Shown here: in pieces, positions 1 through 9,380 of the stretch
Layout of the letters: the number at the start of each line of letters is the position of its first letter
Numbering within the stretch: position 1 is the first letter of the stretch
Source: an uncultured Christensenellaceae bacterium
GTDB taxonomy: Bacteria > Bacillota > Clostridia > Christensenellales > Borkfalkiaceae
NCBI GenBank assembly: GCA_910586675.1
Contig: CAJUJO010000002.1
Coordinates: forward strand, 62,001 to 126,000
Length of the DNA: 64,000 nt
Direction: 5' to 3'
Notes under the pieces: model-generated
Told to the model about the DNA's origin: nothing
Seen by the model: only the letters and a program-made list of their open reading frames with translations
The model's database searches: none
Program-made: the position numbers and the translations under genes

Positions 1-1
1 C

Positions 2-733
2 GGCGGGGAGAAGGAAATTGCCCTCGTCGCCGACTGCGTAAAGGCGCACGGCGTGCCCGTGCGGGTCGGCGCAAATACGGGCAGCATCGAAAAGGGATTT
101 CTCGAAAAATACGGCAGGAGTGCAGAAGCGCTCGTCGAAAGCGCGCTTTTTAACGTCTCGCTTCTGGAAAAGCGGGGCGTGCGGGACATCGTCGTTTCCG
201 TTAAGGCGTCGGACGTACCGCTCACGGTGCAGGCGTACACCCTGCTCGCGGAACGGACGGGTTATCCGCTCCACGTCGGCGTAACGGAAGCGGGCACGGA
301 GGAAATGGGAATCGTTAAGAGCAGCATAGGGATCGGCGCGCTCCTCATGCGGGGAATCGGGGATACCATCCGCGTTTCCCTGACCTCCGACCCCGTGAAA
401 GAGGTTTACGCCGCGCACAACATTTTGCGCGCCTGCGGGTTGGAGCTCGATTTCGCGGAAGTCGTTTCCTGCCCGACGTGCGGGCGCTGCCAATATGATT
501 GCATGGGGCTCGCCGAGCGGGTGAACGAGCGCGTGCGGTCGGTGCGCAAGCGGTTAAAAATCGCCGTGATGGGGTGCGTCGTCAACGGACCCGGCGAGGC
601 GCGGGGATGCGATCTCGGCATCGCGGGCGGAAAGGAATATTGCGTCATCATGAGAAGGGGCGCGGTGGACGAGCGGGTGCCCGCGGAACATGCGGAGCGC
701 GTCTTTTTCGAGCGGCTGGAAGAATTGCTTTGA
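2..733 (+). CDS. ispG: 4-hydroxy-3-methylbut-2-enyl diphosphate synthase (partial, 3' part)
   Basis: C-terminal part of IspG/GcpE, the [4Fe-4S] enzyme of the MEP isoprenoid pathway that reductively opens MEcPP to HMBPP. The frame is already open at base 2, so the true start lies outside the window. Visible motifs are VRVGANTGSIEKGF, the cluster cysteines in CPTCGRCQYD and the third cysteine in GCVVNGPGEA, all at family-typical places. It is followed within 20 bases by the PolC-like gene; ispG directly before polC and rimP-nusA is a common Firmicutes order. Confidence 0.95.
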   Translation, partial: GGEKEIALVADCVKAHGVPVRVGANTGSIEKGFLEKYGRSAEALVESALFNVSLLEKRGVRDIVVSVKASDVPLTVQAYTLLAERTGYPLHVGVTEAGTEEMGIVKSSIGIGALLMRGIGDTIRVSLTSDPVKEVYAAHNILRACGLELDFAEVVSCPTCGRCQYDCMGLAERVNERVRSVRKRLKIAVMGCVVNGPGEARGCDLGIAGGKEYCVIMRRGAVDERVPAEHAERVFFERLEELL

Positions 734-749
734 CTGTTTGGTTTACGGA

Positions 750-2264
750 ATGAAGAGCGAAGAATATTTGAAGGAAATCAGAAATGCGGCGGGGCTGAGC
801 CGCGCCGTCCTGCAAAAGATAACGGTGGAGGGCAACACGGTAACATTTTACCTTTTGACCGACCGCACTTATTCGGCGGACGACTGCGCCTACGCGAAGA
901 ACGTTTCCGCGCGTTACGTTCCCGAAGGGTTTACCGCGGAAGCGCGCGTGAAAAAATCCGTGCCCGACGGCGCGGCGGTGCGCCGCGCCGTTACCGAAAT
1001 CTTAAAAACCCGCTTTCCCGCGTCGGCGGCGTTTATTTCTCCGGAGGACGTCGAAATCGCCGTGGACGACAAGGGAGGAAGATTTTTTATCGGCGTTGGC
1101 GCGGAGGAGCGCGCGCAGTTTTCGGCGGGCAGGGTGCTGGACGAAGTGAACGTGCGGTTACAGAGAATGTTCTGCGGTGCCTGGTACGGCGACTTCCGCG
1201 AAAAGCAGAAGGAGCGCGGGGAAATCGAGCGCGAAGAACTGCCTCCCGCGGAACTCGTCGCCGCGTCCCGATATTTTCCCGTATGCGGGTACGGGGCAAT
1301 CGACGGGGCGGCTCCTTCCCGTGCGATATATATCGCCGACCTTACGGAAGAAACGAAGGGCGTTACCGTGTGCGGCACGGTGTCCTTCGTCGAAGAGCGG
1401 CAGACGAAGAACGGCAAACCGTATTTCTCCTTCTCCTTATCGGACGGAAGCGGACAACTGCGCGCTTCCTATTTTTCCAAGAAGGCGACGCTGGAAAAGG
1501 CGCGCTGCGTGAAAGCGGGGGACAGTATATGCCTTACGGGCGATAACGAAATATATAATGGCGGGCTGTCCTTTCGCGTGAAGGCGATCGACTACGGCGC
1601 CCCGCCCGAAGGATATGAGTTTCAGCCCAGACCCTCCCGCCCCGCGCCGCCGAAATATACGAAGGTGTTTCCCGAACCGCTCAGCGATTTCGTTCAGGCG
1701 GACTTGTTCGGCAGGAAGCCGCTTCCCGCGGATTTCTGCGCCGAACGCTTCGTCGTGTTCGACTTGGAAACGACGGGCTTAAATACCTCCGGCTCTTCGG
1801 GAAACATGGACCGAATCATCGAAGTGGGCGCAGTAAAAATCGAGAACGGACAAATTTGCGAAAAGTTTACTTCCTTCGTCGCCTGTCCCGTCAGGCTGAG
1901 CAGGGATATTATCGCCATTACGGGGATAGACGACAGTATGCTCGTCGGCGCTCCCGACGTAAAGGACGTCATCGCCGATTTTTATAAATTCTGCGAGGGC
2001 GCGGTGCTCGTGGGGCACAACGTGCAGTTCGATATTAAGTTCGTTCACCATTACGGCGAGCGCGAGGGTTTCCTGTTCGGACACAGGCAACTCGATACCC
2101 TCGTTCTCGCACAGGAGCAGCTCCGCCTTTCCAATTATAAATTGAACACGGTTGCCGATCATTACGGGTTTACCTTCAATCATCACAGGGCGTTCGACGA
2201 TGCGTTCGTAACCGCCAAAATATTTACCGAGCTCATTCGGGAACGCGGAAAACTGCCCAAATAA
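750..2264 (+). CDS. PolC-derived protein: N-terminal domain, OB fold and DEDDh 3'-5' exonuclease, no PHP or polymerase domain
   Basis: 504 residues from the ATG at 750; an upstream in-frame ATG at 690 lies inside ispG and is less likely. Residues about 1-180 resemble the PolC N-terminal region and about 204-282 form an OB fold (VTVCGTVSFVEERQTKNGK onward). A proline-rich linker follows, then about 333-496 form a DEDDh exonuclease with FDLETTG, HNVQFD and HHRAFDDA. The OB-to-exonuclease order matches PolC of Gram-positives, but the split PHP domain and the whole alpha-subunit polymerase are absent. The gene sits exactly where polC normally stands, between ispG and rimP. Seen: domain order and catalytic acidic residues. 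Inferred: descent from PolC by loss of the polymerase, perhaps kept as a proofreading or repair exonuclease. A general DnaQ-like exonuclease fused to an OB fold is the alternative. Confidence 0.8.
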   Translation: MKSEEYLKEIRNAAGLSRAVLQKITVEGNTVTFYLLTDRTYSADDCAYAKNVSARYVPEGFTAEARVKKSVPDGAAVRRAVTEILKTRFPASAAFISPEDVEIAVDDKGGRFFIGVGAEERAQFSAGRVLDEVNVRLQRMFCGAWYGDFREKQKERGEIEREELPPAELVAASRYFPVCGYGAIDGAAPSRAIYIADLTEETKGVTVCGTVSFVEERQTKNGKPYFSFSLSDGSGQLRASYFSKKATLEKARCVKAGDSICLTGDNEIYNGGLSFRVKAIDYGAPPEGYEFQPRPSRPAPPKYTKVFPEPLSDFVQADLFGRKPLPADFCAERFVVFDLETTGLNTSGSSGNMDRIIEVGAVKIENGQICEKFTSFVACPVRLSRDIIAITGIDDSMLVGAPDVKDVIADFYKFCEGAVLVGHNVQFDIKFVHHYGEREGFLFGHRQLDTLVLAQEQLRLSNYKLNTVADHYGFTFNHHRAFDDAFVTAKIFTELIRERGKLPK

Positions 2265-2280
2265 AATTTGCGAAAAACGC

Positions 2281-2309
2281 TTGCCTTTTGCGGCGCGCCG
2301 TGGTATAAT
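2281..2309 (+). promoter_or_regulatory. sigma-A-type promoter of the rimP-nusA-infB operon
   Basis: TTGCCT (2281-2286), 17-base spacer, TATAAT (2304-2309). Expected transcription start is near 2316, giving a leader of about 70 bases before rimP. It allows the translation operon to be expressed independently of ispG. Confidence 0.75.
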
Positions 2310-2336
2310 AAACTCGCTTAATCGATGAAGAAGAGA

Positions 2337-2360
2337 TTGAGAGCGGGTTGCCGCTCTCAA
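2337..2360 (+). promoter_or_regulatory. leader hairpin upstream of rimP
   Basis: Perfect 10-bp stem, TTGAGAGCGG (2337-2346) and CCGCTCTCAA (2351-2360), with a GTTG loop. It is flanked by AAGAAGAGA and TTTCTTTTA and lies between the promoter and the rimP ribosome binding site. Firmicutes rimP/nusA operons often carry a short GAGAGYGGG-type leader hairpin, so this may be a homologue of that leader. It is not followed by a clean T run, so attenuation is uncertain. Confidence 0.55.
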
Positions 2361-2385
2361 ATTTCTTTTATTCGGGGGAATGTTG

Positions 2386-2841
2386 ATGAAAGTAAAGCCT
2401 TTGGAAGAAGTAGTGGAAGGGTTGCGCCCCATAGCGGAAGAGGTCGGCGTAGAAATCGTCGACGCCGAATGGGATATGCGCGCTCGCGCGCTCACGATAT
2501 ATATTGACGCGGAGGGCGGGGTTGATCTCAACCTTTGCGAAACGTTTCACCGCGCGATTGATTTACCGCTCGACGGGATCGATCCGACGTTCGGCGAGCC
2601 CTATACGCTCAACTGTTCCAGCCCGGGGCTCGACCGTCCGTTCAAGACGGAGCGCGACTATCTCCGTCACATCGGCGACAAGGTGGAGGTGCGGCTGTAC
2701 GCGCCTTTCGACGGTAAGAAATATTACGAGGGGGAGCTGCTCTCCTTCGACGGGGAGAACGCCGCCGTGCGCACCGAAGAGGGGGAGAAAATATTCTCCG
2801 TAAACAAGATAGCAAAAATCAGTTTATATATCGAAGTATAA
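2386..2841 (+). CDS. rimP: ribosome maturation factor RimP
   Basis: 151-residue RimP, needed for 30S subunit assembly. The RimP N-terminal fold is recognisable (VDAEWDMRARALTIYID), followed by the family hallmark NCSSPGLDRPF and a C-terminal SH3-like part ending in NKIAKISLYIEV. An ATG at 2380 touches the CGGGGGAA Shine-Dalgarno sequence, so the ATG at 2386, seven bases downstream of it, is preferred. First gene of the nusA-infB operon. Confidence 0.95.
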   Translation: MKVKPLEEVVEGLRPIAEEVGVEIVDAEWDMRARALTIYIDAEGGVDLNLCETFHRAIDLPLDGIDPTFGEPYTLNCSSPGLDRPFKTERDYLRHIGDKVEVRLYAPFDGKKYYEGELLSFDGENAAVRTEEGEKIFSVNKIAKISLYIEV

Positions 2842-2874
2842 CCAACGTTTAAGGAAACAAGAAAGGAGAAAGAT

Positions 2875-4008
2875 ATGAAACGGGATCTCATGGACGAAAA
2901 GGACGACATTTTTTCCGCGCTCGCCGCTTTGGAAATGGAAAAGGGTATCAGTCAGGAAGTTATCATCGAAGCGCTCGAAGGCGCGCTCGCTTCCGCATAT
3001 AAAAAGGTAGCGGACGGCAGCACGGGCAACGTGGAAGTGCGGCTGAACCCCGAAAAGCGCACTTGTCGTTTTTACCTCAACTATACCGTCGTCGATGCGG
3101 AGGAAGCGGGCGAAGGGGAAATCACGCTGGAAGAGGCGCGCTTGAAGAAAAAGACGGCGAAGGCGGGCGACATCCTTTCCGAGGCGTTCGTGCCCAAGCA
3201 TTTTTCGAGGATCGCCGCGCAGACGGCGAAGCAGGTCGTCTTGCAGAAGATCCATGAAATGGAGCGCGACAACACGCTTTCCGAGTTTTCCGACAAGGAA
3301 GGCGAGCTGATGAGCGGGTTTGTCCGCAAAATCGACATGAAGAACGTTTATATCGAGCTCGGGAAGGGGCAGATCGAAGGGCTTATGCTCCCGCAGGATC
3401 AAGTTCCCGGCGAGCGTTACGAAGTGGGCGACCATTTGAAAGTTTACGTAAAGCGCGTGCGCAGCGGGGGAAGAAACGCTCAGGTGCTCGTATCCCGCAG
3501 CGCGCCCGGATTTGTAAAGCGACTCTTCGAGGAGGAAGTCCCCGAAATCAAGCAAGGCACCGTCGTCGTCAAGTCGGTATCCCGCGAGCCGGGGCACAGA
3601 ACAAAGATGGCGATCCATTCGGAGGATGCGCGCATCGACGCGGTTGGCGCTTGCGTCGGCAACAAGGGCGCGCGCGTCAACGCCGTCGTGCAGGAACTTG
3701 GCGGGGAAAAAATCGATATTATTCTTTGGAGCGAGAATCCCTTGGAATTTATTGCAAAGGCGCTCTCCCCCGCGACGGTCGTATCCGTTACGCAGATCGG
3801 GGAAAAGGCGGCGGTTGCCGTCGTTCCCGACGATAAGCTTTCTCTTGCAATCGGCAGAGACGGGCAGAACGCCCGCCTTGCGGCGCGGCTCACGGGCTGG
3901 AAGATAGACGTGAAGAGCGAAACGGCAGCCGTCAAGCTCAATCTCGACGGCGCGGCGGATCTTGCCGAAGAGGATTACGGTCAGCCTCTTCCCGAAACGG
4001 AGGAATAA
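2875..4008 (+). CDS. nusA: transcription termination/antitermination factor NusA
   Basis: 377 residues, the usual length for Firmicutes NusA without the C-terminal acidic repeats. In order: the RNA-polymerase-binding N-terminal domain (MEKGISQEVIIEALEGALAS), an S1 domain near 135-200 (GFVRKIDMKNVYIELGKGQ), then KH1/KH2 (GACVGNKGARVNAVVQELGG, LAIGRDGQNARLAARLTGWK). Strong GAAAGGAGAAAG ribosome binding site. The stop codon overlaps the next start (TAATG). Confidence 0.97.
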   Translation: MKRDLMDEKDDIFSALAALEMEKGISQEVIIEALEGALASAYKKVADGSTGNVEVRLNPEKRTCRFYLNYTVVDAEEAGEGEITLEEARLKKKTAKAGDILSEAFVPKHFSRIAAQTAKQVVLQKIHEMERDNTLSEFSDKEGELMSGFVRKIDMKNVYIELGKGQIEGLMLPQDQVPGERYEVGDHLKVYVKRVRSGGRNAQVLVSRSAPGFVKRLFEEEVPEIKQGTVVVKSVSREPGHRTKMAIHSEDARIDAVGACVGNKGARVNAVVQELGGEKIDIILWSENPLEFIAKALSPATVVSVTQIGEKAAVAVVPDDKLSLAIGRDGQNARLAARLTGWKIDVKSETAAVKLNLDGAADLAEEDYGQPLPETEE

Positions 4009-4280
4009 TGCCCAAACAGAAAAAGATCCCGCTAAGAATGTGCGTCGCATGCAGGGAAGGCAAGCCCAAAAAGGAAATGCTCCGCATCGTGAAAAATGCG
4101 GCGGGGGAGATTTCTCTCGACTTTTCGGGCAAGGTCGCAGGGAGAGGCGCGTATATCTGCAACAATGCGGAATGCGTGAAAAAGCTGCGCAGGCAAAAGC
4201 TGCTTCACAAAACCTTTTCGTGCGAGGTGAGCGCGGAGGTGTACGACCGTATCGAGGAGGAATTCCTTGCAAACGGATAA
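4008..4280 (+). CDS. rnpM: YlxR/RnpM family RNA-binding protein
   Basis: 90-residue YlxR (DUF448) protein; the family in B. subtilis is a modulator of RNase P. Diagnostic motifs are RMCVACREGKPKKEMLRIV and GRGAYICNNAECVKKL. Its start overlaps the nusA stop by one base and it overlaps ylxQ by 14 bases, indicating tight translational coupling in the nusA-rnpM-ylxQ-infB cassette. Confidence 0.93.
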   Translation: MPKQKKIPLRMCVACREGKPKKEMLRIVKNAAGEISLDFSGKVAGRGAYICNNAECVKKLRRQKLLHKTFSCEVSAEVYDRIEEEFLANG

Positions 4281-4557
4281 GGTGCGCAGCTATCTGGGGT
4301 TTGCCCGTCGCGCGGGAAAACTCACGCTCGGCGTGAACGGCGCGGCGACGCTGAAAAAGGGCGTGTTTCTGCTGTTGGCGGATCATAGCGCAGCAAAGAA
4401 TACGCAAAAGGAAATTTTGAAACTGCAGCAAAAACTCTCCTGTCCGCTTCTTTTTACGGACGATTTGGAAGGGCTCACGGGGAAGGCAGGCTGTAAGCTC
4501 GCCGCCGTGCGGGAAGAACACCTCGCGCAGGCAATCGCGCGCGCGTTGCAGGATTAG
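4267..4557 (+). CDS. ylxQ: L7Ae-family ribosomal-like protein YlxQ
   Basis: 96 residues with the L7Ae/L30e/S12e fold signature: [14 protein letters not shown], then [11 protein letters not shown] and a C-terminal helix. YlxQ proteins are K-turn RNA binders always found between rnpM and infB in Firmicutes. The start is a TTG at 4267, chosen because of the GAGGAGG Shine-Dalgarno at 4253-4260. The gene ends with TAG. Confidence 0.88.
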   Translation: MQTDKVRSYLGFARRAGKLTLGVNGAATLKKGVFLLLADHSAAKNTQKEILKLQQKLSCPLLFTDDLEGLTGKAGCKLAAVREEHLAQAIARALQD

Positions 4558-4583
4558 TATATTCGGAGGAACAGAACACAAGC

Positions 4584-7223
4584 ATGGCTTACGAGAACAT
4601 CGAAAAATTAAGCGCAATTCTCGGCGAAAAGGAAATCGGCTCCCTTGTCCGCGCCGTCTCCGCGAGCGAAAAGCAGGTGGCGGAGCTTTTAAGAAAGCTT
4701 TCCGAAATGGAAGCGGCGCTCGGCGCAAAGCGCGCGGAAGAGGAAGCCGCGCGGCAAAGGGAAGCGGAGGAACAGCTGAAAAGGGAGACGGAAGAGAAGA
4801 ATGCGGAAGCTCCCGCGGAATCCACGCCCGTCGAAATCCTTGAAGAGCAGCCGGTCGTTTCCGGCAAAGAGCCTGCCGCAGAGCCGCCGCGCAAAGCGGA
4901 AGCGAAAAAGAAAGAAGAGCCTGCCGAAAGACCTGCGGCGGAAGTTCCCGTAACAAGGGAAGCCGCGGCGGAAAAGCCTGCGGAAAAACCCGCGCAAAAG
5001 CCTGCCGCAACGGCGCTTCCCAAATCGGAGCGTCCCGTATACCATCCCGAAACGAGGCCGCAGTACGTGCCCCGTCCGCAGTTCGTGCCCGCCCGCCCGC
5101 AGGCGGGAGCGCGCCCCCAGTATACGCCGCGCCCGCAGGGTGCAGGCGCGGGGCGTCCGCAGTTCGGCGCCCGTCCTCAGGGCGCGGGAAGCCGTCCGCA
5201 GTTCGGTGCCCGTCCTCAGGGAACGGGACCCCGTCCGCAGTTCACGGCGAGACCCGCGGCGCCCGCCCCCGCTCCCGCGCAGCGCAGGGAGTTCGGCGGC
5301 GCCAAGAAGTTTGAAAAGACCTACGTCGAAAAGCGGCCCGTTTCCAAGCGCGCGCTCATCAAACAGCAGGGCGCGGCCATCGGCGATTTCGACGAGGAGA
5401 AGAGCGGTTACAGAAAGGCGCGTTTTGCCAAGAAGGGTGCAAAAAAGGAAACGCAGACGGTAAAAATCGATCACGCGGTCGTAACCTCTCAGGATATTCC
5501 CATCAAAACGCTTTCGGAAAAGCTCGGGATCAGCGCGGTGGAAATCACCAAACGCCTGTTCCGCGAAGGCATTATGAAGACGGTAAACGAATCGGTGGAC
5601 TACGACAACGCGGCGTTTATCGCGTTGGAACTGGGCATCGACCTCGAATATAAGCCTGAAAAGACGGCGGAAGAAGAACTCATTGAAGCGCACGGCGCGG
5701 ACGAGACGGAAAACACTGTAACGCGCGCGCCCGTCGTAACCGTAATGGGGCACGTCGATCACGGAAAAACTTCCCTGCTCGATAAGATCCGCGAAACCAA
5801 TGTAACCGCAGGTGAAGCGGGCGGTATCACGCAGAGCATCGGCGCGTACACCGTTTCCTTCGGCGCGGGTAAGAGCATTACCTTCATCGATACGCCCGGA
5901 CATGCGGCGTTCACGGCGATGCGTGCGCGCGGCGCGAAGATCACCGATATCGTCATCCTCGTCGTGGCGGCGGACGACGGCATCATGCCGCAGACGGTAG
6001 AAGCCATTAATCACGCGAAGGCGGCGAACGTGCCCATCATCGTCGCAATGAATAAAATGGATAAACCGCACGTCAATCCCGATAAGGTCAAGCAGGGCTT
6101 GCTCGAACAGGGGCTGGTGCCCGAAGAGTGGGGCGGAGAAACCATTCTTGTTCCCGTTTCGGCAAAGACGGGCGAGGGAATCGACGTACTTTTGGAAAAC
6201 GTCAGTCTTATCGCAGAAATGCAGGAGCTTAAAGCCAATCCCGATCGTAAGGCGCGCGGCGTCGTCATCGAAGCCAAGCTCGACAAGGGAAAGGGACCGG
6301 TTGCGAGCGTTCTCGTCCAAAACGGTACGCTCCGCACGGGCGACAATATTATTTCCGGTACGACGATGGGGCGCGTGCGCGCCATGATCGACGATAAGGG
6401 CAGAACGGTGAAGGAAGCGGGCCCCTCCATGGCGGTTTCCGTGCTCGGCTTGGAGGACGTTCCCGGCGCGGGCGACGCGATTTTCGCCGTCGAGCAGTCG
6501 CTCATGAAACAGGTACAGGAAGAGCGCAGAAATAAGCAGCGCGAATCTATGATAAAGGAACAGACCAAAGTTACGCTGGACGACGTGTTCGCGCAGGTGG
6601 CGGAAGGTAAAATGAAGGAGCTCAACGTTATCGTCAAGGGCGACGTGCAGGGCTCCGTCGAAGCGGTGCGCGCTTCTCTCGTCAAGCTTTCAAACGAGGA
6701 AGTCAAGGTCAAGGTAATTCACGCGGCGGCGGGCGCCGTTAACGAGAGCGACGTCATGCTCGCCGACTCTTCCAAAGCAATTATCATTGGCTTCAACGTC
6801 CGCCCCGACAGCAAGGCGAAAGTGCTCGCCGAACGCAGCAAGGTGGACGTGCGCTCCTATCGCATCATCTACGAGTTGCTCGACGATATGGAAGCGGCGC
6901 TCAAAGGCATGCTTTCTCCCAAGTATCAGGAAATTTACATGGGCAAGGCGGAAGTCCGCCAGACCTTCAACATCACGGGCGTCGGCACGGTTGCGGGCTG
7001 CTACGTAACGGAGGGCAAGCTCGTGCGCGGCGGAAAGCTGAGAATTTACCGCGAGGACGTCATGATCGTGGAAGGCAACGTCAAGCAGCTCAAACGCTTC
7101 AAGGACGACGTGAAGGAAGTTTCCTTCGGGTTTGAATGCGGCTGCGCGATCGAAAACTTCAACGACATCAAGGTGGGCGACTTCATCGAATGCTATCTCA
7201 TCGAGGAGATCAAACAGGCATGA
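4584..7223 (+). CDS. infB: translation initiation factor IF-2
   Basis: 879 residues. An N-terminal helical IF2-N-like segment precedes a long charged and then Pro/Arg/Gln-rich low-complexity region, about residues 60-250, containing imperfect copies of [13 protein letters not shown] second IF2-N module ([20 protein letters not shown]) precedes the GTPase domain with G1 GHVDHGKTS near residue 388, G3 DTPGHAAF and G4 NKMDKP. Domains II-IV follow, ending with the fMet-tRNA-binding part ([16 protein letters not shown]). IF-2 brings initiator tRNA to the 30S subunit. GGAGGA precedes the ATG. The rbfA start overlaps its stop. Confidence 0.97.
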   Translation: MAYENIEKLSAILGEKEIGSLVRAVSASEKQVAELLRKLSEMEAALGAKRAEEEAARQREAEEQLKRETEEKNAEAPAESTPVEILEEQPVVSGKEPAAEPPRKAEAKKKEEPAERPAAEVPVTREAAAEKPAEKPAQKPAATALPKSERPVYHPETRPQYVPRPQFVPARPQAGARPQYTPRPQGAGAGRPQFGARPQGAGSRPQFGARPQGTGPRPQFTARPAAPAPAPAQRREFGGAKKFEKTYVEKRPVSKRALIKQQGAAIGDFDEEKSGYRKARFAKKGAKKETQTVKIDHAVVTSQDIPIKTLSEKLGISAVEITKRLFREGIMKTVNESVDYDNAAFIALELGIDLEYKPEKTAEEELIEAHGADETENTVTRAPVVTVMGHVDHGKTSLLDKIRETNVTAGEAGGITQSIGAYTVSFGAGKSITFIDTPGHAAFTAMRARGAKITDIVILVVAADDGIMPQTVEAINHAKAANVPIIVAMNKMDKPHVNPDKVKQGLLEQGLVPEEWGGETILVPVSAKTGEGIDVLLENVSLIAEMQELKANPDRKARGVVIEAKLDKGKGPVASVLVQNGTLRTGDNIISGTTMGRVRAMIDDKGRTVKEAGPSMAVSVLGLEDVPGAGDAIFAVEQSLMKQVQEERRNKQRESMIKEQTKVTLDDVFAQVAEGKMKELNVIVKGDVQGSVEAVRASLVKLSNEEVKVKVIHAAAGAVNESDVMLADSSKAIIIGFNVRPDSKAKVLAERSKVDVRSYRIIYELLDDMEAALKGMLSPKYQEIYMGKAEVRQTFNITGVGTVAGCYVTEGKLVRGGKLRIYREDVMIVEGNVKQLKRFKDDVKEVSFGFECGCAIENFNDIKVGDFIECYLIEEIKQA

Positions 7224-7585
7224 AACATTCGCGGACGGACCGTTTAGACAGCGAGTATCAGAAGGAGATTTCCAAAATCATTTCGGGCGCGCTGAAAGAC
7301 AGGGAACCGGAGATAAAGGGCATCGTGAGCGTTACGGAAGCGCACGTCGCTCCCGACCTCAAAACGGCGAAAATATTCATCAGCGTGTTTGCGGCGGATT
7401 CCGAACAGAAAAACAAAACGTTTTCCGTTATTCGGGATAACGCGGGCTTTATCCGCCGCGAACTTGCGCGGGTCATGAATACGCGCACCGTTCCCGCGCT
7501 TACCTTTCTGCCCGACGGGAGCATGGAATACGGCTCGAAGATGGACGAGCTGTTCACAAAACTGCATAAGGACGAAGACCGGTGA
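7220..7585 (+). CDS. rbfA: 30S ribosome-binding factor RbfA
   Basis: 121 residues from an ATG overlapping the infB stop as ATGA. RbfA motifs are seen: [20 protein letters not shown] at the N-terminus, the KH-like centre [14 protein letters not shown], and [19 protein letters not shown] near the end. Acts in late 16S rRNA maturation and cold adaptation. Its own stop overlaps the GTG start of nrnA. Confidence 0.95.
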   Translation: MKHSRTDRLDSEYQKEISKIISGALKDREPEIKGIVSVTEAHVAPDLKTAKIFISVFAADSEQKNKTFSVIRDNAGFIRRELARVMNTRTVPALTFLPDGSMEYGSKMDELFTKLHKDEDR

Positions 7586-8550
7586 ATACGATCGAAGAAA
7601 TCGCAAACGTATTAAAAGGCTTGAAGAGCGCGGTGATATTTACGCATATGCGACCCGACGGCGACACCCTCGGTAGCGGCATGGCGCTTTCCCGCGCTCT
7701 TTCCTTGCTCAAAATCGAAAATCAGGTGGTGAACGAAGGGCCTATTCCCGAAAATTTCCGTTTTCTGCCGGGGATAGATAAAATTTTGCGCGCGCCCACG
7801 CTCGACGCGGAAGCCTATATCTGCGTGGATTCCAGCGACGAATCCCGCCTCGGCGCGTTGCAGAATATTTATTTTGCGGGCGCGGCGAAAAAAATCACCG
7901 TCAATATCGATCACCACGTTTCCAATACGCGCTTTGCAAAGTACAATTACGTGCGCGTGTGTTCGGCGAACTGTCAAAATATGACGGAACTCATTTCCGA
8001 TATGGGCGTTCCGTTCGATCAAGAGATCGCAAATTATCTCATGACGGGACTTGCCACCGATTCGGGCGGTTTTTCTCACAGCGACGTGGACGGCGACACC
8101 TTCCGCGCGGCGGCGAAAGCGGCGGACGCGGGCGCCGACGTCAACACGATAACTTATCACTTATTCCGTAAAAAGAGCCGCGCCCGCGCCGAGCTGTACG
8201 CCGAAGTCATCGGGAATCTGCGGTATCTGACGGGCGATACGCTCGCCGTCGCCGTCGTAACAAAGGCTATGCTCTCAAAATACGGGCTGGACACCGACGC
8301 GACGGAAGGCTTCGTCGACTTTGCGCTCACCGTCGATACGGTGGAGGTGAGTGTTTGCCTCATGGAAACGGGCAAGGGGCAATACAAGGCGTCGCTTCGC
8401 TCCAAGGGAAAGGTCAACGTAAACGAAGTCGCAAGGCGGTTCGGCGGCGGGGGGCACGTGCTCGCTTCGGGGTGCATGCTCTTCGGCGAGTTGGAAGAGG
8501 TTATCGACCGCCTGCGTTACGCCGTCTATCAGCATACGGAGGATGCATGA
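7582..8550 (+). CDS. nrnA: DHH-family bifunctional oligoribonuclease / pAp phosphatase NrnA
   Basis: 322 residues starting at GTG 7582. DHH phosphoesterase motifs: THMRPDGDTLGSGMAL, the Asp in CVDSSDESRLG, IDHHVSN and TDSGGF. The DHHA1 C-terminal domain ends with FGGGGHVLASG. NrnA degrades nanoRNAs and dephosphorylates pAp; it usually lies between rbfA and truB in Firmicutes, as here. Overlaps both neighbours by four bases. Confidence 0.93.
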   Translation: MNTIEEIANVLKGLKSAVIFTHMRPDGDTLGSGMALSRALSLLKIENQVVNEGPIPENFRFLPGIDKILRAPTLDAEAYICVDSSDESRLGALQNIYFAGAAKKITVNIDHHVSNTRFAKYNYVRVCSANCQNMTELISDMGVPFDQEIANYLMTGLATDSGGFSHSDVDGDTFRAAAKAADAGADVNTITYHLFRKKSRARAELYAEVIGNLRYLTGDTLAVAVVTKAMLSKYGLDTDATEGFVDFALTVDTVEVSVCLMETGKGQYKASLRSKGKVNVNEVARRFGGGGHVLASGCMLFGELEEVIDRLRYAVYQHTEDA

Positions 8551-9380
8551 CGGGTTTTATCAACGTCTATAAGCGGGAGGGTGAAACTTCCGCCTTCGCG
8601 GTCAACCGCGTCAAGCGGCTCACGGGTACGCCGTGCGGACATATGGGCACGCTCGACCCGCTCGCCTGCGGGGTTCTGCCCGTCGGCGTGGGCAAGGCGA
8701 CTCGCCTGTTCGATTATTTTTTAACCAAGAAAAAGGTTTATGCGGCGCGCTTCCGCTTCGGCTGCACGACGGAGACGCTCGACAGAGAGGGCACGCCCGT
8801 ACCCTGCGGGCGCGTTCCCGACGAGGAAGAGATCCGCGCCGTGCTCGGGCAATTCGTCGGTGAAATCGATCAGATTCCGCCGAAATACAGCGCCAAAAAC
8901 GTCAACGGCAGGCGCGGATACGAGCTTGCGCGCGCGGGAGAAGAATTTTCGCTCCCTCCCAAACGGGTGATTGTCGACCGCGTGTCGCTCACGGGGCGGA
9001 CGGCTCCCGACGAATTTTCCTTTGAAATCGAGTGCGGCGGGGGAACGTATATCCGTTCGCTCGCGCGGGATATAGCCGCAGCGTGCGGTACGTTCGCGTA
9101 TATGAGTTACTTAAAGCGCGAGAGAAGCGGCGTATTCACGGTGGAAACCGCCGTGCCGCTCGAAAAACTCGACGAGAAAAATATCGGCGAATATCTTATT
9201 CCCACAGAGAACGTGCTGCCTTTTCCCGTTTTGAAGGACGTCGATCCGCGCGTGTTTCACGGCGTGGCATGCGTGTGCGGGCTTCCCGATGGGCAATATA
9301 AACTTTACGAGGGAGAAGCCTTTTACGGCATCGCGCGCGTCGCGGGCGGGCTTGTTAAGGCGGAGTGCAAATTATGCTGA
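8547..9380 (+). CDS. truB: tRNA pseudouridine(55) synthase TruB
   Basis: 277 residues from the ATG at 8547, which overlaps the nrnA stop; longer in-frame starts lie inside nrnA. Catalytic motif GHMGTLDPLACGVLPVGVGKATR contains the nucleophilic Asp; QIPPKYSAKNVNGRRGYELAR and GTYIRSLARDIA are also family-specific. Makes pseudouridine 55 in the T loop of tRNAs. Start preceded by GGAGG. Confidence 0.95.
   Translation: MTGFINVYKREGETSAFAVNRVKRLTGTPCGHMGTLDPLACGVLPVGVGKATRLFDYFLTKKKVYAARFRFGCTTETLDREGTPVPCGRVPDEEEIRAVLGQFVGEIDQIPPKYSAKNVNGRRGYELARAGEEFSLPPKRVIVDRVSLTGRTAPDEFSFEIECGGGTYIRSLARDIAAACGTFAYMSYLKRERSGVFTVETAVPLEKLDEKNIGEYLIPTENVLPFPVLKDVDPRVFHGVACVCGLPDGQYKLYEGEAFYGIARVAGGLVKAECKLC

Noticed and set aside
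2824..5010. 728-codon open frame on the minus strand across rimP, nusA, rnpM, ylxQ and the 5' end of infB
   Set aside because: It runs antisense to five clearly recognised genes, its translation is Arg/Leu/Pro-rich with no family motif, and long antisense frames are expected in GC-rich coding DNA.
4689..6320. 543-codon minus-strand frame opposite infB
   Set aside because: Arg-rich antisense of the infB low-complexity region and GTPase domain, which is unambiguous on the plus strand.
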